A DNA stretch of 64,000 bases from Natronosalvus rutilus (lineage in GTDB: Archaea > Halobacteriota > Halobacteria > Halobacteriales > Natrialbaceae). The notes beneath the pieces were generated by a model. It saw only the letters and a program-made list of their open reading frames with translations, was not told the origin of the DNA and ran no database searches. The stretch lies in NCBI RefSeq assembly GCF_024204665.1, contig NZ_CP100355.1, positions 1,779,451-1,843,450 on the forward strand. The letters run 5' to 3'. Below, piece after piece: positions 54,809-62,293 of this stretch. The position numbers and the translations under genes were made by a program. Within the stretch, counting starts at the first letter, position 1. Each line of letters opens with the position of its first letter.

Positions 54809-55268
54809 CGTAGTCTCCCGGGGGATCGCCCCCAGAGTGAGTACACCTCCACAAGATGGACAGTTTGTAATCGATGAACTACCGGTTTTCACGAGCATCC
54901 TTCGGCGCGAATCGTCTCGCACGCGAGAATGCCACCGTTGCTGATCGAACGAGGGTGTGAGAATCGCTCGAGTAACTGGTCCCAAACTCGATTCCATCAC
55001 TGATTAGACGAGTGACAGGACCCGTATCCAGCCAGCCGGCCCGTCGATTCGTTCCCCAAGTAGCGACCCCCTTCGCCGGAAATTGACCGCCGTTCGAGGG
55101 AGTAGGAGGCAATTAGCGGGCTCGAGAACACCCGTGTGGGACCCGTCGCCTCCCTTCGATGCACTCGCGAGCGTCAGGGTAGCGACGGTGGGAACGAACC
55201 GAAATTCGATGCAATGGTTGGCGAGCTAATTGGTCGGCACGGACGCGGCTCGTCGCCGGATCACCTGC
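54809..55268. other. Intergenic region upstream of the secreted protein
   Basis: No supported gene. GGGGGATCGCCCCC at 54820-54833 could form a small hairpin in the mRNA leader, 12 bases before the start codon at 54808. Open frames around 55136-55438 overlap the next gene and have no protein signature. Confidence 0.5.
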
Positions 55269-56036
55269 TCACAGCCCCGTCGGCGCCTCCAGGAACGTCG
55301 TCTCGAGACCCCACTCCTCGGCCAGCCCCTGCAACGACCGGACGCCGAACGTCTCGGTGGCGTAGTGCCCCGCCAGGACGACGTGTACTCCTGCCTCCTT
55401 CGCCTCGTGGTAGACCTGCTGTTTCCCTTCGCCGGTGACGAGCGCGTCGGCGCCGGCGTCGACGGCCTCATCGAGCCAGTCGACCCCGGAACCGGTGACG
55501 ATGGCGACGTTCTCGATCTCGTCTGGCCCGAACCCGAGGAGTTGTACCGGCTGGCCGCCGGTTTCGAGAGTAGACTCGAGCGTCTCCTGGAGTTCCTCGG
55601 GCGCGTACGACTCGGCCGTGCGCCCTCGCTGGCCGATGTACTCCGGCCCGTACGCGCCGAACGGTCGACACTCCTCGAGGTCGAGCACGTCGGCCACGCC
55701 GGCGGCGTTGCCCAGTTCCTGGTGGCCATCCAGCGGGAGGTGGGAGACGTAGAGCGCCAGGTCGTGCTCGAACAGGGGCTCGAGGCGGTCGTAGGTCTGT
55801 CCGGTGACGCGTTCAAACCCGCCCCAGGAGAGACCGTGGTGCGTGACGAGCACGTCCGCGCCCGCGTCCGCAGCGGCGTCGGTTGTCTCTCGAGCGGCGT
55901 CGACGGCGAAGGCAACGTGCTCGACTGTCTGTTCATCGGGGCCGACCTGGAGACCGTTCGCGCTGGCGTCGAGATCGGCGAAATCCGCGGTTCTGAGTTC
56001 CTCGTCGAAGCGGTCGACGAGCGTGGTGAGGTCCAT
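55269..56036 (-). CDS. Nif3-like dinuclear metal-centre protein
   Basis: The 255-aa protein has FADLDASANGLQVGPDEQTV, DVLVTHHGLSWGG (metal-binding His pair), LYVSHLPLDGHQELGNAAGV (His, Asp), and near the C-terminus VTGEGKQQVYHEAKEAGVHV with LAGHYATETFGV (His and Glu). These are the ligands of the Nif3 di-metal site. Members form hexamers and are sometimes called GTP cyclohydrolase I type 2, but their true activity is unsettled. Confidence 0.9.
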   Translation of the reverse strand: MDLTTLVDRFDEELRTADFADLDASANGLQVGPDEQTVEHVAFAVDAARETTDAAADAGADVLVTHHGLSWGGFERVTGQTYDRLEPLFEHDLALYVSHLPLDGHQELGNAAGVADVLDLEECRPFGAYGPEYIGQRGRTAESYAPEELQETLESTLETGGQPVQLLGFGPDEIENVAIVTGSGVDWLDEAVDAGADALVTGEGKQQVYHEAKEAGVHVVLAGHYATETFGVRSLQGLAEEWGLETTFLEAPTGL

Positions 56037-56137
56037 GCTCGAGGGTTCGTCGGGAGGGGTGTTGAGTCGGACGGTTCGGACTCGACGTCTATCGACGCTC
56101 GACGTAACTCAGGATAGCGGGAGAAACGTGACGATGG

Positions 56138-56398
56138 TCAAAGGAACAACACGATCAGTGTGGCGAGTATCGCGAGAACGAGTATCCCCACGCCGATTCG
56201 CACCGGCGTGAAAGCGCTGCCCTCGTTCGCAGGTTGGGCCGTCGTCTCACGGAACTCCGGTCCGAGGGTGTGAACCTGGTCCAGGTTCGGGCAGTTGTGG
56301 TTCTCGGGAAGACGGTGTTCGCTACAGTAGTATTCGCCACAGTAGTTGCAATCGTTCGGGAGATCCAGCGGTTCGTGGCACACGTGACAGCGGGACAT
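56138..56398 (-). CDS. AN1-type zinc-finger protein with membrane anchor
   Basis: The 86-aa product opens SRCHVCHEPLDLPNDCNYCG, continuing through YYCSEHRLPENHNCP, a full AN1 finger (six Cys and two His). One C-terminal hydrophobic helix follows (IGVGILVLAILATLIVLFL). Archaeal AN1 membrane proteins are of unknown function; many neighbour rhomboid-type proteases, none of which is seen here. Confidence 0.82.
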   Translation of the reverse strand: MSRCHVCHEPLDLPNDCNYCGEYYCSEHRLPENHNCPNLDQVHTLGPEFRETTAQPANEGSAFTPVRIGVGILVLAILATLIVLFL

Positions 56399-56495
56399 CT
56401 GTACTAGCGGTAGCTCTCGATTAGGACGTGATAACGTTTCCCTCGTTCGAGTTGCTGGATGGGGAGTTCTATTCGACCATCGCCTCGGCTCGAGC

Positions 56496-57293
56496 CTACC
56501 GGTACTGATTCAACCGCGCTTTCAGCCGTTTCACCGCCTGGCCCGCGACGTCGGCGAACTTCTCACCTGCCTCCTCGCCAGCGAAGATGATCCCGCGCGA
56601 GGAGTTCACGAGGCCGACTCCATTCGCCAGGCCGAACTCGACGGCCACCTCGGCGTCCCCGCCCTGGGCACCTACGCCCGGCACGAGGAACGGCAGGTCG
56701 GGCACCTGCTCGCGCAGGTCCTCGAGTTCCTCGGGCTTCGTCGCGCCCACGACCAGCCCCACGTTGTCGTTCTCGTTCCAGAGGTCCGCGAGGGCCGCGA
56801 CGCGTTCGTACAGTGGTTCGCCCGTCTCGAGCTCGAGGTCCTGCAGGTCGGCCCCGCCGGGGTTCGACGTGCGACAGAGGACGAAGACGCCCGCCTCCTC
56901 GTTCGCCAGGAATGGCTGGAGGGAGTCCCGGCCCATGTAGGGGTTGACGGTGATGGCGTCTACTTTCTCGAGCAACTGGGCATACTGCCTGGTCGTGTTC
57001 CCGATGTCTGCCCGCTTGGCGTCGAGCAGGACGGGAACGCCCTTCCCGTGGGCGTAGGCGATGGTCTCCTCGAGCGCCCGCCAGCCGTCAGGGTCCTCGT
57101 AGAACGCGGCGTTCGGTTTGAACACGGCCGCGTGTTCGTGCGTGGCGTCGATGATCCGGCGGTTGAACGCCCACCGCGGGAGGTCGTGGTTCCGCAGGTG
57201 CTCGGGAATGCGTTTGGGGTCCGGGTCGAGACCGACGCTGACGACGCTGTCGACCGTCACGATGCGGTCGTGCAACCGATCGAAGAAGTTCAT
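56496..57293 (-). CDS. pyrF: Orotidine 5'-phosphate decarboxylase
   Basis: The 265-aa enzyme makes UMP, the last step of de novo pyrimidine synthesis. The catalytic motif LLDAKRADIGNTTRQYA (Lys, Asp) is near residue 95, with VSVGLDPDPKRIPEHLRNHD at the start and FLVPGVGAQGGDAEVAVEFG near the end. The long form resembles the class shared with some bacteria rather than the shorter 220-aa archaeal type. Confidence 0.94.
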   Translation of the reverse strand: MNFFDRLHDRIVTVDSVVSVGLDPDPKRIPEHLRNHDLPRWAFNRRIIDATHEHAAVFKPNAAFYEDPDGWRALEETIAYAHGKGVPVLLDAKRADIGNTTRQYAQLLEKVDAITVNPYMGRDSLQPFLANEEAGVFVLCRTSNPGGADLQDLELETGEPLYERVAALADLWNENDNVGLVVGATKPEELEDLREQVPDLPFLVPGVGAQGGDAEVAVEFGLANGVGLVNSSRGIIFAGEEAGEKFADVAGQAVKRLKARLNQYR

Positions 57294-57857
57294 ATGGCCT
57301 CGAGTGCTCGAGGCAGGGACGAAAACGTTACTATTGTGGACGTACCGACGGAGCGGTAGTCGCTCGTTCGAACGACTGGTCGGGGTGGAATGGGATTCGA
57401 TACCTGATACGGTCGGTTCGCCCTCTGGGTTGCGCCTCGAGAAGGGGATCTGGCGCTCATCTCCAGGTACATGTATTATACAGCATAAACTCGGATGCGT
57501 TCGAACGCGCCAAAATAAACGCTCGAGCGGCGCTCGCCGCGGGGAGCGCGGATAGTCGTTACCGCGCGTAACGCGTGGCGCTCTCGAGCCGCTACTGCGT
57601 CGTCGTGGATCGTACGACGATGGTCGTTCCAGGACACGTACTTCGCGACCGGCGTCGCCCCGACTGGGACGGTCGGTCGGCGCTGTACATTCGGGTGCTT
57701 CATAGCACAGATACTTATGTCACGTGTGAACATAAGACAGTCGTCGACTTCCCGTCGACACAAACGTTTGCTGGCACGAGTGAGAACCCGTTCGCGGAAC
57801 GGCTCTCGTTGGATCCTCCTGGCCCTGTTGAAATCCTCAACCGTTGATAGGAATAGG
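57294..57857. other. Intergenic region with an inverted repeat
   Basis: 564 bases with no supported gene. An inverted repeat CTTATGT (57714-57720) and ACATAAG (57730-57736) surrounds CACGTGTGA, in a promoter-like setting. Open frames here have no recognisable protein signature. Confidence 0.5.
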
Positions 57858-57858
57858 G

Positions 57859-57960
57859 TGCTGAATACAGAGGGTGGGAGAATGGATGCAGCACATTGTC
57901 CTCGTTTATTTCAATCATATTGAATGGAACCAACCGGTACATATGGGTACGAACTGAACA
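57859..57960 (+). repeat. Left-end repeat, copy A
   Basis: It begins TGCTGAATACAGAGGGTGGG and ends its first part with GCAGCA (57893), so TGCTG and CAGCA form a stem. About 65 further bases (TTTATTTCA, GGAACCAACC, TACATA, GAACT) match copy B at 58827-58917. No matching right-end repeat was found between copy A and copy B. Confidence 0.65.
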
Positions 57961-58826
57961 TGCTCCCTAACGAATAGAGGAATTCACAGGGGTGAGCACT
58001 TCTATGATCGTATTGGCCAGACTACCTTGGTGATCATAACCACGACAGCTGTCCGGAAGATGTGTGTAGAGGTGGCCTATGAACGAATCTAGGAAGAGAT
58101 CCTGGAGTGAGTGATTATCGCTCGAGATGGCGTCCAGGACAGAGGGAGGCGTGAGTGGGAGAAAGAGAGTGACCCGAAAAGAGGGAGAAATCACGCTTTC
58201 AAAAGTTCATAATCGGTTTCCGTCTTGCGTTTTTCGGGTTGGCGGTAACCAGGAAGAGAAACACTACGAAGAGAGCCTCAAGCTAAACTCACGGAATCGG
58301 ATTCGGCGGTTTAGAGCCTTCTCTGAAGGGATCTCACTCATTCACTCGAGTCGATCGTAGGCCCAGTCAGCATACGATTCAAAAGTTCATAATCGGTTCC
58401 CTGCTATCGGTTTTGAGGTGCTAGACAGCACTGGAACCACCGATGGGACTGAGATACTTTTCGAGAAGGAAAACACACCATAGAGCGCGTCTCGAACCGG
58501 ATATGGACGTTTGACGCTTCGAGCCCTGCATCTGCTCAGCGAGTACCGACCACCAAATGGACCTCGCTCGCCCATCAGCCCCGGCAATCACTAAAACATA
58601 CGCGAACGCTCCTTAATCGCCTCGAGGGGGCTCTTACTCGGCGATTTGGTCACAAGTTATATGCTCGAGGGAGATCTTCATCGTGAAACCGTTCCTAGAC
58701 TAACTTCATAATCGGCCCTCGAAGAGAGACCAAACCTACTCTTCCGGACGGAAAACCCGATTATGAACCATCTGAAACGTGATTAGTACGTTTTGTTGTA
58801 ATCCTCAGTAGGTTCCAAGAGTTCTC
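57961..58826. other. AT-richer non-coding island with a second repeat family
   Basis: 866 bases with no convincing gene; a 75-codon minus-strand frame (57967-58194) has no known motif. It contains four copies of a GTTCATAATCGG repeat, described separately. Stop codons are frequent in every frame. Confidence 0.55.
58198..58768. repeat. Four copies of the GTTCATAATCGG repeat
   Basis: A 21-base block (TTCAAAAGTTCATAATCGGTT) is identical at 58198-58218 and 58378-58398, exactly 180 bases apart. A third copy (CTTCATAATCGG) is at 58704-58715 and a fourth, inverted (CCGATTATGAAC), at 58757-58768. The last two face each other and bound a 65-base near-hairpin. Confidence 0.7.
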
Positions 58827-58917
58827 TGCTGAATATAGAGGATGGATGCAGCACGGTGGCGCCATTTATTTCACGCACTCAAACCGGAACCAACCGCTAC
58901 ATACGGCTGCGAACTAG
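58827..58917 (+). repeat. Left-end repeat, copy B
   Basis: It begins TGCTGAATATAGAGGATGGA and closes its stem with GCAGCA (58853). It is similar to copy A over about 90 bases and ends exactly at the stop codon of the amphi-Trp gene. Confidence 0.65.
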
Positions 58918-59205
58918 TCACTCGATTTCTAACTGACCGCTCCCGCCGTCCCCCTCATTGCCGTTCTCGTCCCATTCGAGTTCGAACTCGATACTCAATT
59001 CTCCGGGGGCGTCCGTTGGCCCCTCGCGTTCGGCTTTGACCTCAAACGTCGGGCGCGATGGCGGTTCCATTGTCACGGACTCGGAACCGGATTTGAGTGT
59101 GATTGTATCCCCTTGTTCAAGCTTATCAGCGACACTGCGGAGATACGAGGCGATGTCTTCTCGGGTCTGGTCACTCTCTGATTTGAACAGGACTTCTTCA
59201 GGCAT
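58918..59205 (-). CDS. Amphi-Trp domain protein
   Basis: The 95-aa acidic product has EVLFKSESDQTREDIASYLR, VADKLEQGDTITLKSGSESV and a C-terminal ELSIEFELEWDENG, the amphi-Trp pattern of a helix followed by alternating beta strands. The family is small and of unknown function. A CTTATC box about 28 bases upstream suggests a leaderless transcript. The gene lies between left-end repeat B and right-end repeat 1, with its own promoter inside them. Confidence 0.8.
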   Translation of the reverse strand: MPEEVLFKSESDQTREDIASYLRSVADKLEQGDTITLKSGSESVTMEPPSRPTFEVKAEREGPTDAPGELSIEFELEWDENGNEGDGGSGQLEIE

Positions 59206-59269
59206 AATGAACGATACGCTGCCTGCACCGATAAGTGAATCCCCTGTACTGAACGATCACTACCGGCAC

Positions 59270-59313
59270 AATCGAGCCAAATCTCATGCGACATTCGCGC
59301 TCTCTATTCAGCA
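59270..59313 (+). repeat. Right-end repeat, copy 1
   Basis: A 44-base block starting AATCGAG and ending TATTCAGCA. It matches copy 2 (60061-60104) at 36 of 44 positions. Its last bases are the inverse of the left-end TGCTGAATA. Confidence 0.7.
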
Positions 59314-59352
59314 GACGAGATCAGGCTTGGCGAATTGTTGGCAGGAACTGCC

Positions 59353-59379
59353 TGCTGAATATAGAGGATGAGTGCAGCA
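59353..59379 (+). repeat. Left-end repeat, copy C
   Basis: TGCTGAATATAGAGGATGAG and the following GTGCAGCA match copy B at 25 of 27 positions. Similarity fades after this. The gap to right-end copy 1 is only 39 bases. Confidence 0.7.
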
Positions 59380-59535
59380 ACCAGCGATCTCTCGTTTCAG
59401 TCCATCTGAGAGGATCTTAGCGTTCGGTAGGTGGACATATGCATCACTGATCATCGTTTTGGAGGACGAGAACACAGGGTCATAAGGGCGAAATCAAACC
59501 AATACTTTCTCCGTCATCGACAAGAATTCACGTCC

Positions 59536-60042
59536 ATGATGGGGGATGTTTCCATACGGGAGGCGACCAGAGACGATGCAAAAGCAATCAAGCACGTCGC
59601 CCGTGACTCGTGGCACGCGGCATACGATTCTGTGCTTGGGGCAGATCGGGTAGACGAGAAAGTAGAGTCGTGGTACGACCCGGAGCGGCTGGTTACTGAT
59701 GATATCGAGCAGGATGACCGGCTGTTCTTCGTGGCGATCGTCGATGAGACAGTTGTCGGCTTCGTCGAGATGGTTCCCGATGAGTCCGACGACAAGCTCG
59801 CTCACCTCTACCGCATCTATGTCGCTTCTGACTACTGGGGACGAGGAATTGGCAGTTCGCTTCTTGACCACATTGAGACAGTTCTCGAAGAGCAGGGATT
59901 CGACCGGCTCCAACTTTCAGTGATGGCCGAGAACAATGTCGGCGTTAGCTTCTACGAATCCAACGGGTTTCACCGAACCTCGACGACCCACAACGACCAA
60001 CTCGATTTCCAGCAATATGAGTACCTAAAGCACCTGGGTTGA
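59536..60042 (+). CDS. GNAT-family N-acetyltransferase
   Basis: The 168-aa protein has SIREATRDDAKAIKHVARDS, the acetyl-CoA loop RIYVASDYWGRGIGSSLLDH and LQLSVMAENNVGVSFYESNG, all standard for GNAT. The substrate is unknown. ATG codons at 59536 and 59539 are both possible. The gene is the only one between left-end repeat C and right-end repeat 2. The segment 59206-59535 before it holds only the promoter of the amphi-Trp gene and repeat ends. Confidence 0.85.
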   Translation: MMGDVSIREATRDDAKAIKHVARDSWHAAYDSVLGADRVDEKVESWYDPERLVTDDIEQDDRLFFVAIVDETVVGFVEMVPDESDDKLAHLYRIYVASDYWGRGIGSSLLDHIETVLEEQGFDRLQLSVMAENNVGVSFYESNGFHRTSTTHNDQLDFQQYEYLKHLG

Positions 60043-60060
60043 GCGATCACCCCTTACGCA

Positions 60061-60104
60061 AATCGAGTCATATTGCGTGCCACATTCGCGCTGTGTATTC
60101 AGCA
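60061..60104 (+). repeat. Right-end repeat, copy 2
   Basis: A 44-base block starting AATCGAG and ending TATTCAGCA, 18 bases after the GNAT stop. It is the partner of copy 1. Confidence 0.7.
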
Positions 60105-60268
60105 CAGTCGTTGAAAACTATAACTGTGTGGGTATTTCAACAAATATGATAGTACTGCGACCGTCAGTCCTCGCGCTCGAGAGTGAACACCTCGAGGCCG
60201 ACGTCGTCGCTCGGCCTATATGCTGGGCGCTCATCGACGCTACAGAAACGTTGAGGTCGCGGGCGAGG

Positions 60269-60688
60269 CTACCGCTCGAGTACTTCCACCAGGTTCCCCT
60301 CCGGATCGCGCAGAAAGAGGATCGCGGTGCCACTCTCGGTGGTCCGAGGCTCGCTCAGCGTCTCGACCTCGGCGGGCAGGGACTCGAAGAACGCCTCGAG
60401 ATCGGCCACCGAGAAGCCGACGTGGGTCGCTCCCGACTGATTCAGTTCGGATTTCGACCTGGCCGTTCCCGCCGGCGCGTACTCGACGAGTTCGAGGCGG
60501 ACGTCCCCGGCCTCGAGGTGGGCGAATCTGCCCGCGGCCTCGGGGACGTCCACGGCCGTAGCGAACGCTTCACCCGAAACGGCGAAGCGATCGAGCACGT
60601 CGAACCCGAGGACGTCGCGGTAGAAGAGAAGGACGGACTCGAGGTCAGAGACGGTGATCCCAACGTGGTGTGTACGTGGCGTCGTCAT
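60269..60688 (-). CDS. VOC-superfamily (glyoxalase-like) protein
   Basis: The 139-aa protein has two beta-alpha-beta-beta-beta halves: THHVGITVSDLESVLLFYRD and LEAGDVRLELVEYAPAG, then THVGFSVADLEAFFESL and TAILFLRDPEGNLVEVLER. The usual metal ligands (His at the start of each half, Glu at the ends) are present. It may be a lyase, dioxygenase or isomerase; the substrate is unknown. The ATG at 60688 begins the domain. Confidence 0.82.
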   Translation of the reverse strand: MTTPRTHHVGITVSDLESVLLFYRDVLGFDVLDRFAVSGEAFATAVDVPEAAGRFAHLEAGDVRLELVEYAPAGTARSKSELNQSGATHVGFSVADLEAFFESLPAEVETLSEPRTTESGTAILFLRDPEGNLVEVLER

Positions 60689-60739
60689 CGCCTCGACCTC
60701 GTGGGGGCGGCGCCAAAAGCACCTCGACTGCCTCACGGG

Positions 60740-62293
60740 TTACGACCGCCAGTACGCCGCCGTCAGCAACACCAGCACGGGGAAAATCTCGAGGCGACCG
60801 ATCCACATGTAGAGGATCATCAGGAGCCGCGAGGTGACCGGGAACTCGCCGTAGCCGCCCATCGGACCGATGATGCCGAACCCGGGCCCGATGTTACCCA
60901 GGGTAGCGATCGAGGCTGTGACCAGTTCGATCGCCTCGAGGTCGAGACCGACGCGGGCGGCGTCGGCGGCCAGCAAGAGGACCCCCAGGAAGAACAGGCC
61001 CAGGTACAGCAACGTGAACGCGTAGATGCCCCGGATAGCCTCCTCGTCGAGGGGTTCGCCGTTCATTCGGACCGGGCGAACGGCCTCGGGGTGGACGGTC
61101 GTAAACAGTTCCCGCCGCAGGGATTTGAGGATGACGAGCCACCGGAGTACTTTGATTCCCCCGCCGGTCGACCCGGTGCTCCCCCCGATGAACATTGCAA
61201 AGAGCATCACGGCCTTCGCGGTGCCGCCCCACTGATCGAAGTCGACGTTCGCAAAGCCGGTCGAGTTGGTCAGCGAGGCGATCTGGAACGTGGCGTACCG
61301 TATCGAGGGCTCGAGGCGACCGCCGATCTGGCCGACCTCGTCGGTGCTCACGGTGGCGTCGAAGAAGAGGACGGCCGTGAGCACGACCGAGAGCGTGGTG
61401 ACGGCCCCGAGGTAGAGTCGGAACTCGTTGTCCCGAAACAGGGCTCGCGTGTCCCCCGAGACGAGGTGCCACCAGAGGACGAAGTTGACCCCGGCGATGA
61501 ACATGAACGGCATAATGAGCCACTGGACGGCCGGCGAGAACGCCTCGATGCTTCTGGCTTCGGGCGAAAAGCCGCCGGTGGGGAGCGTCGAGAGGCCGTG
61601 AGCGATCGAGTTGTACAGGTCCATCTCCGGCGCGAACCCGGCCTGGTGGAGGCCGTAAAGCAGCGCCATCAGGAGAAGGGTGAAGCCGATGTAGGCGAAC
61701 CAGAGCACCCGCGCCGTCTCCGCGATGTGGGGCGTCAGCTTCGAAACACCCGGGCCCGGGCTCTCGGCTTCCATCAACTGCGCGCCACCGACGGACATCT
61801 GGGAGAGGATCGCCACGGCGAGGACGATGATCCCCATCCCGCCGACCCACTGGGTGAGCTGTCGCCAAAGCAACATCGCCCTCGAGTGGGTGTCGAAGGA
61901 GATGTCGCCCATCACCGTCGCGCCGGTCGTCGTGAAGCCGCTCATGCTCTCGAAGAGGGCGTTCGTCGGGTGAGCGACTGTTCCGTTCCCGGCCAGGAGG
62001 TAGGGAAGTGCGCCGAAGATTGCGGCGAAAAGCCACGTCAGCGCGACGACCATGAACGCCTCTCGAGCGCCGGGATCCGGATCCGGGTCGAGTTGTCGGA
62101 GCACGAGGCCGAACCCGACGGTGACGCTCATCGAGATGACGAAGACCCAGAGATCCTCGCCGCCGTATGCGAATGCCGTTACGATCGGCAGGACGAAAGC
62201 GAGCGAGAGAAACGCGAGTATCGTCCCGACGAGGCTCAGCCCGGCCCGCCAGTCGACACGGAGGTGGGTGTCGACGTGGAGATGGGAGTCCAT
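60740..62293 (-). CDS. trkH: TrkH-family potassium uptake membrane subunit
   Basis: The 517-aa protein has about ten to twelve hydrophobic helices and repeated pore loops such as ESMSGFTTTGATVMGD, SIAHGLSTLPTGGFSPEARS, SLTNSTGFANVDFDQWG and TASIATLGNIGPGFG. These are the four selectivity-filter loops of the Trk/Ktr/HKT fold. It imports K+, the main compatible cation of haloarchaea. Its start overlaps the trkA stop by one base. Confidence 0.93.
   Translation of the reverse strand: MDSHLHVDTHLRVDWRAGLSLVGTILAFLSLAFVLPIVTAFAYGGEDLWVFVISMSVTVGFGLVLRQLDPDPDPGAREAFMVVALTWLFAAIFGALPYLLAGNGTVAHPTNALFESMSGFTTTGATVMGDISFDTHSRAMLLWRQLTQWVGGMGIIVLAVAILSQMSVGGAQLMEAESPGPGVSKLTPHIAETARVLWFAYIGFTLLLMALLYGLHQAGFAPEMDLYNSIAHGLSTLPTGGFSPEARSIEAFSPAVQWLIMPFMFIAGVNFVLWWHLVSGDTRALFRDNEFRLYLGAVTTLSVVLTAVLFFDATVSTDEVGQIGGRLEPSIRYATFQIASLTNSTGFANVDFDQWGGTAKAVMLFAMFIGGSTGSTGGGIKVLRWLVILKSLRRELFTTVHPEAVRPVRMNGEPLDEEAIRGIYAFTLLYLGLFFLGVLLLAADAARVGLDLEAIELVTASIATLGNIGPGFGIIGPMGGYGEFPVTSRLLMILYMWIGRLEIFPVLVLLTAAYWRS

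Noticed and set aside
57967-58194. 75-codon minus-strand frame in the accessory island
   Set aside because: No known motif, unusual composition for the genome, and no promoter; could be a remnant but cannot be supported.
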